From Candidatus Hydrogenedentota bacterium (GTDB lineage Bacteria; Hydrogenedentota; Hydrogenedentia; Hydrogenedentales; JAEUWI01): a DNA stretch of 64,000 nt. The position numbers were made by a program, and so were the translations under genes. The stretch lies in the NCBI GenBank assembly GCA_016182605.1, contig JACPGE010000106.1, positions 105,064-169,063 on the forward strand, in the 5' to 3' direction. Positions 37,844 to 45,935 of this stretch are shown here, one piece after another. The notes under the pieces are model-generated. The model saw nothing but the letters and a program-made list of their open reading frames with translations. It searched no databases and was not told the DNA's origin. Every line of letters begins with the position of its first letter. The first letter of the stretch is position 1.

Positions 37844-39338
37844 GGCCAGGCAAGGCCGGAACGCCCGCTTCGCTCGTGCGCGCTTCGTCCTCGCGGAGGA
37901 TCAGATTCGCCGATACCGTGATGAGCCCGGCTAACAGCCAAAAGGCCTGAGACATCACCGGCCACTGAAAGAAATTCTCCAGGGACGCATGAAAGAGGTA
38001 GCCCAGCACAGACGCACTCAGGCCGAGAAACAGGTGATACCGGCCTGGATTTCCGGAACCCTGCCGGTAGGCCCTCCAGGCGCCCCGCGCACACAGGTAC
38101 ATCAGCACCAGAAATGCGCCCAGTGTCACAATCCCGCCTTTGACCAGCAACTGCAAATACGCGCTGTGCACCGTGGCCTCGGGCGCCTTCATGTGCACCG
38201 GAAGGTTGGGAAGATTCGCCGGAATATAGCGCTCGTTCAACAGGATCAGGTTCTCGTCGAAATAGCGGCCCCAGCCCAGCCCAGTCACCGGACGGTGCTT
38301 GAAGATATGCATTGCCGTCGTATAATACTGCACCCGCTCCAGCAACGAACTCTCCGATTTTGATATCTCCAGGGTCTGCATCCGCTTCGCCACAATGGGC
38401 CCCAGGATCACCGTGAATACAATCATTCCCGCCACGGTCACCGCCACAAACGGAACCGACTTGCGAACCCCGAGAAACACAACCGCGAGCAGCAGCGCAA
38501 TGGCCAGCCAGCTTGCCCGGGTATTCGTAAATACCGCCGCCGTGATCAGCGCCGCAGCCACCAGCAACAGGATCCCCTGATTCACCCGCCAGCCCGTGCT
38601 CATCATCAGCCCCAGCGCAGGACCCAGCCCAAGCACCATCAACGCGCCAAGCGGTGTGGAGCCATAAAACGATCCGCTGCGCACCGATTCGTGGAATACC
38701 GCGTCGCTCACCATCTGGTTCCCGGGTATGCCAATCCCCGTGAAGCGCTGCACGATGCCGTGCAGCGCCAGAACCAGCACCCCCGCCAGAAAGGCCAGCG
38801 CGATGTGGCGGATCTGGCGCTCTTCCTTCACCGCCGCCACGATCAGCACATACAACAGGGCGTACTCCGTGAACTGGCGGCAGTCCTGCAACGCCGCCAC
38901 CGGCGGATTCCCCTTCACGAACGCATAGACCAGAATCGCGCCGGCCACCGCAAGATAGAGCACGATCCCGCGCCAGGGCACTTCGATATCGCCCAGTGTT
39001 CCACGCAATACGCGCGGCAAGAGTTCCTTTGCCGCCAGCGCGAGAATCAAGGCCTCCGGAAGGTTCACGGTGACAGAAGCAAGTTCCGCCTGGACAATGC
39101 CCAGCGGGCCAATCGCAAACGCGGTGAACATAAGTCCGCTCGGGGTATGCGCAAGCAGCAGCAGCCCGAAGAGTGCCGCAAGCGGGAGGGCAATCAGGGC
39201 GGGCGCGGGAAGATTCAGCAAGCCAAAGAAGAGTATATACAGCGCAAGAAACACGGTCAGGCCTGCCCAGGCCACGCCCATCAGCAAGCGCTGCGATCCT
39301 GCAGAGGCGCTGGTACTATCCGCCGCGGCGCCCTGCAT
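37836..39338 (-). CDS. O-antigen ligase/Wzy-type polysaccharide polymerase
   Basis: The protein has 500 aa from ATG 39338, which overlaps the upstream stop as TGATG; a longer frame starting at 39467 reads back into the Wzz gene and is rejected. It has about a dozen hydrophobic segments, for example GLTVFLALYILFFGLLNLPA and NQGILLLVAAALITAAVFTN. A large extracytoplasmic loop contains ESSLLERVQYYTTAMHIFKH and RPVTGLGWGRYFDE, then APEATVHSAYLQLLVKGGIV, the Wzy_C/O-antigen-ligase region. It would polymerise or transfer polysaccharide repeat units outside the inner membrane. Neighbours Wzz, GT4 and epimerase support a Wzy-dependent exopolysaccharide pathway. Confidence 0.88.
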   Translation of the reverse strand: MQGAAADSTSASAGSQRLLMGVAWAGLTVFLALYILFFGLLNLPAPALIALPLAALFGLLLLAHTPSGLMFTAFAIGPLGIVQAELASVTVNLPEALILALAAKELLPRVLRGTLGDIEVPWRGIVLYLAVAGAILVYAFVKGNPPVAALQDCRQFTEYALLYVLIVAAVKEERQIRHIALAFLAGVLVLALHGIVQRFTGIGIPGNQMVSDAVFHESVRSGSFYGSTPLGALMVLGLGPALGLMMSTGWRVNQGILLLVAAALITAAVFTNTRASWLAIALLLAVVFLGVRKSVPFVAVTVAGMIVFTVILGPIVAKRMQTLEISKSESSLLERVQYYTTAMHIFKHRPVTGLGWGRYFDENLILLNERYIPANLPNLPVHMKAPEATVHSAYLQLLVKGGIVTLGAFLVLMYLCARGAWRAYRQGSGNPGRYHLFLGLSASVLGYLFHASLENFFQWPVMSQAFWLLAGLITVSANLILREDEARTSEAGVPALPGHA

Positions 39339-40669
39339 CAGGTCAATTCGAGCGCCGGGAAGATAAAGCGCCGCATAAACACCGAAGTCAGCACCGCGGC
39401 AGAGAACGCCACGGCGCCTGCCAGGCCCGCAAACAGCAGCGCCCGCCGGAAGCGTGGCATGCGCCACTCCGCCCCTGGAGAGAGCACCTGCAACTCGGTC
39501 GCGTCCAGTTCCTGCGCCATCAGCGCATACTCCGTCTTCGTCGACGCGTTCGTATAGGCCTCCGTGGCAATGGTCACCTCAAGCATAAGCTCCTGCTGTT
39601 TCCGCTGCGTTTCGGCACGGTCGATCTGAAGCTGTTTCATCTCCGTCATGAAGCGCTCCACCGATACGTCTATCTCTTTCCCCCGCGCCTCAAAACCAAG
39701 CTGGCCTGCCTCGGCGATCGCCGATTCCTTGCTCGCCAAATCATAGAGCGGGTTCAGCGTGTCCTGCACCAGCAGTGGGGGCGTCACGGCCTCGGTTCCC
39801 TCCGGCGCCTTCGCCTCCGCCAGTTTCTTGCCCGCGGGAAGCACCATGTTCGCCAGCTCGGCCGCCGGGGTCCACCCCAACCCGAGTATCGGCTCTTCGC
39901 CTGCCTGGACCGTACTCATGGAAAGGTGCTTGGCCTTGGCCTCTTGAAGGTTTTGCTCCACCATCGCCTTCTCTTTCACATAGTCGCTAACCAGTGCCAC
40001 CAATGCCGTGAGGCGCGTGTCGTAATACATAAAATTCCGCTCCCGTTCAAACAGCTCCAGGGCCTCCCGCGCCTCCTCCAGCTTCGCGCGCAAGCGCTCC
40101 TCCTGAGCCTGAAACGCCATCACCGTGGAACTCGATTGCTTCTTCTTGTACTCCCGCCCAAGCTCCTCACATACCATGGCCCACGTGTCCACCAGGAGCT
40201 TGGCCTCCGCCGGCGACTTCGCCTCCGCCGTCAGGGCGATCACCGGCGAATAGATCTCCTCATACGGCGTCTCCTTCGCCACCGTGATCTCGTACTCCAG
40301 CGCATCGCGCAGATCCTGGAGCGACTCGATCGGCTCTTCCAGCTTCCCGCTCTCGTTCAACTTCTGCCGGGTGCGCTCCACCGCATCGTCGCTCATGCAC
40401 AACAAGGTCGCCGTCTTCACTTCCATGGGCACCGGGATCATTTGCGACAGCGGATCTTCCGACGTCGCGCTGCGCAACGGCAACGGCGTCAGCAGCAACT
40501 GCGCGCTCGACGAAATACTGTTCGTCAGCTTGCCGGCCACGCCGCCCGTGATCGCGATAAGCAATGTTATCAGCGCGATCGGCAACCTGTCGCGCCAAAC
40601 CCCCTGTAGTATGCTGCCCAACTGTTGCAGGTACCATTGATCAGTCTCGGTGCGGGAAGATGCGGCCAT
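39338..40669 (-). CDS. Wzz/GNVR-type chain-length determinant
   Basis: The protein has 443 aa from ATG 40669, preceded by AGGGG; the longer reading has no initiation signal. Membrane helices lie near both ends (LPIALITLLIAITGGVAGKL at about 24-46 and LLFAGLAGAVAFSAAVLTSV near the C-terminus), with a long coiled-coil periplasmic part between (for example AFQAQEERLRAKLEEAREAL, LQIDRAETQRKQQELMLEV). Residues about 420-440 form the second helix after the GNVR-like RMPRFRRALLFAG. It sets chain length for the Wzy polymerase. It leads the minus-strand exopolysaccharide operon and is divergent from the ATPase operon; no Wzc-type kinase domain is fused. Confidence 0.85.
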   Translation of the reverse strand: MAASSRTETDQWYLQQLGSILQGVWRDRLPIALITLLIAITGGVAGKLTNSISSSAQLLLTPLPLRSATSEDPLSQMIPVPMEVKTATLLCMSDDAVERTRQKLNESGKLEEPIESLQDLRDALEYEITVAKETPYEEIYSPVIALTAEAKSPAEAKLLVDTWAMVCEELGREYKKKQSSSTVMAFQAQEERLRAKLEEAREALELFERERNFMYYDTRLTALVALVSDYVKEKAMVEQNLQEAKAKHLSMSTVQAGEEPILGLGWTPAAELANMVLPAGKKLAEAKAPEGTEAVTPPLLVQDTLNPLYDLASKESAIAEAGQLGFEARGKEIDVSVERFMTEMKQLQIDRAETQRKQQELMLEVTIATEAYTNASTKTEYALMAQELDATELQVLSPGAEWRMPRFRRALLFAGLAGAVAFSAAVLTSVFMRRFIFPALELT

Positions 40670-40790
40670 GACACCCCTTGCAGTCGTTATTTCTTGCCAC
40701 AAAAGTAAGCCTTTGAAGCCTAGCACAGGGTCCAAGAGCCCCGCAACAGAACCGCATTCATGGGGCCCCCACGCGGCCACCGCGCCCAAG

Positions 40791-40820
40791 TTGACTCCGC
40801 CCCCCCAAATTTGGCATCAT
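40791..40820 (+). promoter_or_regulatory. Possible promoter of the V/A-ATPase operon
   Basis: TTGACT (40791-40796) and CATCAT (40815-40820) are spaced by 18 bp in the divergent interval between wzz and the ATPase operon. The spacer includes a perfect palindrome, CCAAATTTGG (40805-40814). The -10 match is poor. Confidence 0.3.
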
Positions 40821-40960
40821 TTGGCGCGTTTTCCGGTTCGCAATGAAGCGTGCGATGGTGGTCCGGGAGGGTTGCCTGAATGGCTGCGGGCTGCAACCCC
40901 CCGTCCGCTTCCCGGTGTGCCGCTCTGCTGGCACGTAACGAAATAGGTGACACGACTACG

Positions 40961-41278
40961 ATGGCTTCTGCATCCCTGCTGCAAAAAGTGGCGGCCCACG
41001 AAATCAACCTGCTCGCCAACCGCGACGAGGCGGACCAGCAGGCGCGCAAGGTGGTGGATGGCGCCCATGAGAAGGCGGCGGCGCTCCTGCAGGAAGCCCA
41101 CAACACATTGGACGCGGAAATTGCGGCGCGGCGCAGGGCGGCTGCCGCAAAACGGATTGAGGAGCGGCAGGCCATCGAAGCCGCCTCCAAAGAAAAAGTG
41201 GCCCGTATCAGGACCGAGTCGGTTGGGCGGCTGGACGGCGTCCGCAAGGCGCTGCTCTCTCAAATCGTTCCGGACTGA
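40961..41278 (+). CDS. atpH: V/A-type ATPase subunit H (peripheral stalk)
   Basis: The protein has 105 aa from ATG 40961. It is almost entirely helical and rich in Ala, Glu, Arg and Lys (LLQKVAAHEINLLANRDEAD, AAALLQEAHNTLDAEIAARR), as expected for the peripheral-stalk coiled-coil subunit that pairs with E. It is the first gene of the operon H-I-K-E-C-F-A-B-D. The upstream frame before 40961 is non-coding. Assignment rests on position plus composition; the family is highly variable. Confidence 0.75.
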   Translation: MASASLLQKVAAHEINLLANRDEADQQARKVVDGAHEKAAALLQEAHNTLDAEIAARRRAAAAKRIEERQAIEAASKEKVARIRTESVGRLDGVRKALLSQIVPD

Positions 41279-41427
41279 GCGCCAGGCACTTCGGCGCCAA
41301 AGTGGAGTTTTTTACATTAGGCTGCACAACGATACAGCCGAATTGTTGCTTTGCCCTGAGTTTAACTACTGTTAGTTAGGTTTTCGGCCCCCCTGGGGGC
41401 CGGCTCAAACTTGCGAGGCGTTCCTAC

Positions 41428-43362
41428 ATGATTGCCAAGATGACCCGGGTAGAGGTGGTCTTCCTCCGTTCTGAACTGGAAGATATCGTGCCATTTCTGC
41501 AAGAACAGGGCGTAATGCATCTTGAAGATGTCCCGCTGGCCGTTGAAGAATTCCCCGGCTTCCTGCATCGCGTCCACCTTCCTGCCCCCAAGAAGGCCGA
41601 ACTCGACCGCCTGCAAGAACTCGCCACGCGCCTGAAGGAAACCCTGCCCCTCCTCAGCCGGACTGCCTCCGCGCCCGAAATCGCCAAGGTGGCGAGCGCG
41701 GTTGCCGCCTGGGATGAGCGGCAGCAGCAGCAAAAAACGCGTTTCTGGCATCGCAACCTCCGCTCTCTGGGCCGGCGCAAATTGAACGTGCAGGACAATA
41801 TCGAGTTGGTGCGTCAGTACGGCGCCATCCTGACCGCCGTCGCACCCGTTCTCGCTGCAAACAGTGTCACCCTCGGCGTCAATGGCCGGGCGATGCTGCT
41901 TGACGGTTACACTGCGGAAGGCCTGGAATCCCTGGAGAAAAAGCTCGTCGCCTCCATTGGCCCGGAATGCAGTTTCGTAAAGCACCCCTTTGGCCGCAAC
42001 AAGGTGATCGGCGTCATTTCGCACCCCAAAGAAAAGGGCGCGCACGTCTCGGCCTTCCTGGAAAAGGAAGGCGTCATGCAGGTGAACACACCGGAAGAAT
42101 CCATGAAGGCGTCTTCCGTCAGCCAGATGCTGCACAACATCGAGCGCCGCATCGGCGAATTGCAGTCCGACCTCGACGAAATCCTCACCAAAATCCAGAT
42201 TTTCAGCGAGCAGCATGGCGCCGAGATCGGCGCCTTCGAGCGTTTCCTGAACGATCGCATCAAGCAACTCGATGTCACCAACAAGTTTGCCCAGAGCAAG
42301 ATGGTTGCCGTCATACACGGCTGGGTGCCGGCTGCCTCGGTAGAACAGCTTGCCAAGGTCCTGCGCCGCGATTTTGGCGACCGCGCCGCCCTCGGCACCC
42401 TGCCGATGGACGAAGTGGACCTCCACCGCATCCCCACCCTGCGCGACAATCACCCCATCTTCAAGCCCTTCGAACTCATCATGGGCTTCATGAAGCCCCC
42501 CACCTACGGCAGCTTCGACCCCACTTGGCTCGTCGCCGTTTCCTTCATCATTTTCTACGGCTTCATTCTCGGTGACGCCGGCTACGGCCTCATCCTCATC
42601 GCCATTGGCGCCTGGGTCAAGTCCAAGTGGGGCCACATCAAGCCCCTCTACGACGGCATGACCATCTTCCAGTGGATGGGCGCATCTTCCGTCCTTTTCG
42701 GCCTGATCTACCTCGAAATCTTTGGCAATTTCGTCGAAAAACTCACCGGATGGCCCGCCCTCTTCCACCGCGCCCATGAAACCGACGCCCTCCTCTACAT
42801 GGGCATCGCCTTCGGCGCCATCCATATCCCCCTCAGCCTCATCCTCGGCATCCGGGAAGGCTACCATCACCACCATACCAAGCACGCCGAAGAAAAACTC
42901 GGCATGTTCCTCGGCCTCATTGCCCTGGCCACGGCCGTCGCCTCCGGCGCCGGATACTTCCCCTTGGGCGCGGCGTTGGGCTACTTCCTGGCCGCCCTGC
43001 TTGCAGGCACCGCCCTCTTCTATCTGGTCAAGAGCATGGGCGTCATGGCTGCCATGGGCGTGATGGAAGTCATCGGGCTCACCGCCAATGTCCTCTCTTA
43101 CAGCCGCCTTATGGCCCTCGGCATTGCGTCCATCGCCTTCGCCGACATCGCCAACGACCTCCCCAACATGCTCGGCGGCGGCCCCATCGGCTATCTCATC
43201 GGCATCCCCATGGCCCTCGCGGTCCACGTGCTCAATATCGGCATCGGCGTTTTCAGCCCCACGATTCACTCGTTGCGGCTTAACTTTGTTGAGTTTCTGC
43301 CCAAGTTCTATGCCCCAGAGGGCAAGGATTACGAACCCTTTAGAAAGGAATTGGTATGGTAA
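41428..43362 (+). CDS. atpI: V/A-type ATPase subunit I (membrane stator, a-subunit homologue)
   Basis: This 644-aa protein has a soluble N-terminal half with coiled coils (MTRVEVVFLRSELEDIVPFL, GELQSDLDEILTKIQIFSEQ) and a C-terminal half with about seven membrane helices, including TYGSFDPTWLVAVSFIIFYG, FILGDAGYGLILIAIGAWVK and VIGLTANVLSYSRLMALGIA. The conserved arginine in the SYSRLMALG helix, which faces the rotor carboxylate, is present. It forms the ion half-channels with the K ring. Its stop overlaps the atpK start by 7 nt, so translation is coupled. Confidence 0.94.
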   Translation: MIAKMTRVEVVFLRSELEDIVPFLQEQGVMHLEDVPLAVEEFPGFLHRVHLPAPKKAELDRLQELATRLKETLPLLSRTASAPEIAKVASAVAAWDERQQQQKTRFWHRNLRSLGRRKLNVQDNIELVRQYGAILTAVAPVLAANSVTLGVNGRAMLLDGYTAEGLESLEKKLVASIGPECSFVKHPFGRNKVIGVISHPKEKGAHVSAFLEKEGVMQVNTPEESMKASSVSQMLHNIERRIGELQSDLDEILTKIQIFSEQHGAEIGAFERFLNDRIKQLDVTNKFAQSKMVAVIHGWVPAASVEQLAKVLRRDFGDRAALGTLPMDEVDLHRIPTLRDNHPIFKPFELIMGFMKPPTYGSFDPTWLVAVSFIIFYGFILGDAGYGLILIAIGAWVKSKWGHIKPLYDGMTIFQWMGASSVLFGLIYLEIFGNFVEKLTGWPALFHRAHETDALLYMGIAFGAIHIPLSLILGIREGYHHHHTKHAEEKLGMFLGLIALATAVASGAGYFPLGAALGYFLAALLAGTALFYLVKSMGVMAAMGVMEVIGLTANVLSYSRLMALGIASIAFADIANDLPNMLGGGPIGYLIGIPMALAVHVLNIGIGVFSPTIHSLRLNFVEFLPKFYAPEGKDYEPFRKELVW

Positions 43363-43718
43363 AGAAGTCTTCCCTCCGCAAGGCCGTCCTGCTTGCATCC
43401 GTCGCGCTCGCGATCATGAGTTGCTTCGCGCCCATGGCGTTTGCACAGCATGAAGAAGGAGCGGCGGCAGCTGCCGGTGGAACCACCATCGGCGACGGTA
43501 TCCGCATCGCTGGTTTCGCGCTCGCCGCAGGTATCGCCTTCGCCGGCGCCGCCCTGGGTACCGGCCGCGCACAGGCCTCCATCGGCGCCGGTGGTACGGG
43601 CGCTCTGGCCGAAAAGCCGGAACTCTTCACCAACGTGCTCATCCTGGTCGCGCTCCCCGAAACCATCGTGGTGCTCGGCTTCGTTATTGCCTTCCTGATC
43701 CTGGGACGGGCAGTCTGA
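43356..43718 (+). CDS. atpK: V/A-type ATPase subunit K (rotor ring)
   Basis: The protein has 120 aa, with AAAGGA 6 nt before ATG. It has an N-terminal signal-like stretch (KAVLLASVALAIMSCFAPMA, then FAQHEEGAAAAAGG), then one two-helix hairpin: RIAGFALAAGIAFAGAALGT and LILVALPETIVVLGFVIAFL. The glutamate in ALPETIVV is the expected ion-carrying residue. The small single-hairpin form resembles F-type c subunits and archaeal K subunits rather than the duplicated V-type proteolipid. An extra cleavable N-terminal segment on a ring subunit is known in some bacteria. Ion choice (H+ or Na+) is not decided by the sequence; no clear glutamine ligand is seen in the first helix. Confidence 0.9.
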   Translation: MVKKSSLRKAVLLASVALAIMSCFAPMAFAQHEEGAAAAAGGTTIGDGIRIAGFALAAGIAFAGAALGTGRAQASIGAGGTGALAEKPELFTNVLILVALPETIVVLGFVIAFLILGRAV

Positions 43719-43834
43719 TTCGTCGTGCTGACGCTGCGCCGCGATCTCCCGCGGTGCAGTAACCAGATCGGAACCGGGCGGCGGCAGTACGCGCAGCCGC
43801 CCCGGGATGTATGAGAAACCGGACGGGTTCAAGC

Positions 43835-44434
43835 ATGGAAACCATTCCACTACTGGATTTGATGTCGCAACAGGTCGCGGAAGAAAAAGCCGCGCTTGTG
43901 GCCAAGGCCGCAGCCGAAGCCGCGCAGATTCTGCGCGACGCGGAAGCCCGTGCCCGCCAACGGCATGACGAAAGCCTCGCGGCCCTGAGCGCCGAACTCG
44001 AGGCCCAGTCCCGCCGTTCCCGCGAGCGCGTGGAAGCCGAGGCCCACATGATCCTGTTGACGACCAAAGACACCATCACGGACGAAATGCTGGCCACCGT
44101 GCGCGAGCAGTTGCATGCTCTCGCATCGGGGCCGGAGTTTGAGCGGGTGCTCGAAAAGCTTCTCGCCGAACTCCTGCAAGACGCGCCGGATAATGTCGTG
44201 GTTCTGGCGCCGCCCGCGCACGCCGGTTTTTGCCGCACTTGGCTCGACGCCAACGGCCACGGCAACCTGTCCGTGCAACCCCTCGAAGGACTCCAAGGCG
44301 GCGCCGCCATCCAGGACGCCGGCCGCAGTTTCCGCGTGACCAATACGCTGGAAACCCGCTTTCTGAAGCGTGAAAGCGCCTTGCGCAAATTCTGCCTGAC
44401 CGGCCTCTTCGGCGGCAGTGAGGGAGCGGCCTGA
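43835..44434 (+). CDS. atpE: V/A-type ATPase subunit E (peripheral stalk)
   Basis: The protein has 199 aa from ATG 43835 (an in-frame ATG at 43811 adds 8 residues). The N-terminal half is a long Ala/Glu/Arg coiled coil (VAEEKAALVAKAAAEAAQIL, RDAEARARQRHDESLAALS), and the C-terminal half a globular domain with EFERVLEKLLAELLQ. This is the usual two-part structure of subunit E, which pairs with H. It lies between K and C in the operon; the stop is 2 nt before atpC. Confidence 0.85.
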   Translation: METIPLLDLMSQQVAEEKAALVAKAAAEAAQILRDAEARARQRHDESLAALSAELEAQSRRSRERVEAEAHMILLTTKDTITDEMLATVREQLHALASGPEFERVLEKLLAELLQDAPDNVVVLAPPAHAGFCRTWLDANGHGNLSVQPLEGLQGGAAIQDAGRSFRVTNTLETRFLKRESALRKFCLTGLFGGSEGAA

Positions 44435-44436
44435 TC

Positions 44437-45498
44437 ATGCCTGATACCGATCCATTCATCATCCACTTCAACGCGCGCATCCACGGCATGAAGAGTTCCC
44501 TCTTCTCCGCCGGCGCCCTCGAAGAGTTCCTCACCCAGGGCGACCTGGCCCGCCTTTCCGATGCGCTGCTGGAGTCCCCCTACCGCACGGAACTCGCCGA
44601 AGCCCTCACCCGCTTCTCGGGCGCGGATGCCATCGAGGAAGCCGTATCGCGCAACCTCGTGGAAACCTTCCGCACCCTGATCCGCCGCGCACAGGGCGAC
44701 CGCAAGCCCCTGGTCGCCATGTTCCTCACGCGGTGGGACCTCGCCGCAGTAAAATCGCTCCTGCGCTGCCAGGCGCACGGCGTCACCGGCGACGAAGGGC
44801 TCGCCTGGGTCCTCCCCGGACCTACCCTTAGCATGCCACTCCTGCAGGACTTCCTGCAGTACGACAGCATGGAAAGCCTCGTCCAGGCCCTGACCGCCTG
44901 GAACTCCTCGCTCTGCCGATGCCTCGTCCGCGCGCTTCCGGCCTATCAGGAAGGCAACGACCTGGCCGTCCTCGAAGAAGCCCTGGACCGGACCTACTTC
45001 GTCACCAGCGTGCGCGCACTCCGTTCCCGCGAAGACGTGGACAGCTCCCGGCTCCTCGGCCATTTCCGCGCGGAGATCGACCGCATCAATCTGCGGCTCA
45101 TCTTCACCGCGCTGGAATCCGGCTCCGCAACTGCCCTCGAAGGGCGCCTCCTCACCGATGGATTCCTGCCGCAGGCGCTCCTGCAACAGATGATCGGCAC
45201 CGGGGACTCCACAGGCGCCATGGAACTGCTCGCCGGAAAACGCTACGGCACACTCGCCGAAGACCTGTACCAGCTCCTCCAGACGCGGCGCTTCTCCTCC
45301 ATGGAGCGCTTTTTCGAACGCATGCTCATGCACCAGATGCGCCTCGAAGCGCACCGCTATGTCTTTGGCCTCGGCGTCATGATGGATTACGTGTGGCTCA
45401 AGTACAACGAAGTGATTAATCTGCGCCTTATCGCGCGCGGTCTCGCGGGCCAATTGCCTGCCGGGCGCGTGCGCGACGAGATGTATTTCGTAGCCTGA
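44437..45498 (+). CDS. atpC: V/A-type ATPase subunit C (central stalk socket, d-like)
   Basis: The protein has 353 aa, 2 nt after subunit E. It is all-helical, as in subunit C/AC39 of V/A-type ATPases: NARIHGMKSSLFSAGALEEF at the start, TLIRRAQGDRKPLVAMFLTR (the conserved arginine-rich turn), MERFFERMLMHQMRLEAHRY near the end, and KYNEVINLRLIARGLAGQLP with the C-terminal family motif. It connects the central stalk (D, F) to the K ring. Length matches the family (330-350 aa). Confidence 0.9.
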   Translation: MPDTDPFIIHFNARIHGMKSSLFSAGALEEFLTQGDLARLSDALLESPYRTELAEALTRFSGADAIEEAVSRNLVETFRTLIRRAQGDRKPLVAMFLTRWDLAAVKSLLRCQAHGVTGDEGLAWVLPGPTLSMPLLQDFLQYDSMESLVQALTAWNSSLCRCLVRALPAYQEGNDLAVLEEALDRTYFVTSVRALRSREDVDSSRLLGHFRAEIDRINLRLIFTALESGSATALEGRLLTDGFLPQALLQQMIGTGDSTGAMELLAGKRYGTLAEDLYQLLQTRRFSSMERFFERMLMHQMRLEAHRYVFGLGVMMDYVWLKYNEVINLRLIARGLAGQLPAGRVRDEMYFVA

Positions 45499-45551
45499 TG
45501 CCCCGCACGGCCGCCCAGGCGGCCCCAGGGAACAAAGGTAGGACACAAGAA

Positions 45552-45875
45552 ATGGCCTCTAAGGTTGTTGCGATAGCAAACGGGCAAAGCGCCCTGCAGG
45601 TGGGCCTCACCGGTGTACCGGTGACGGAAGCCCGCGATCCGAAGGAAGTGGAGTCGCTCCTGGTGAAATACATGGAGAGCGGCGCCAACGTGGTGATCGT
45701 GGATGAGGCCTTTCGCAGCCAGTTCTCTGAATGGTTTGAGGCGCGCCTCGCCAAACACAGCGGGCTGCCGCTCATCATCTTTTGTCCCAGTTTTGAAGAA
45801 GAAGACGCGGGTACGCTGGCGTACATCAACGCCATCGTGAAACCTGCCGTGGGATTTGAAATTCGACTCGACTAA
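45552..45875 (+). CDS. atpF: V/A-type ATPase subunit F (central stalk)
   Basis: The protein has 107 aa from ATG 45552, the start nearest the family N-terminus. It is a small alpha/beta subunit: VVAIANGQSALQVGLTGVPV, VESLLVKYMESGANVVIVDE, LAKHSGLPLIIFCPSFEEE and a C-terminal tail. Subunit F sits on the shaft with D and regulates ATP hydrolysis in the cytoplasmic head. It lies between C and A in the operon. Confidence 0.9.
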   Translation: MASKVVAIANGQSALQVGLTGVPVTEARDPKEVESLLVKYMESGANVVIVDEAFRSQFSEWFEARLAKHSGLPLIIFCPSFEEEDAGTLAYINAIVKPAVGFEIRLD

Positions 45876-45935
45876 TCCGTGAATCTCGCGCTCATGCGCT
45901 GCAACTACACGGGCAACAGTGTTTAGGAGAACCAA

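Noticed and set aside
41362..43398. 678-codon minus-strand frame opposite atpI
   Set aside because: Antisense to a membrane subunit with clear family motifs inside a plus-strand operon.
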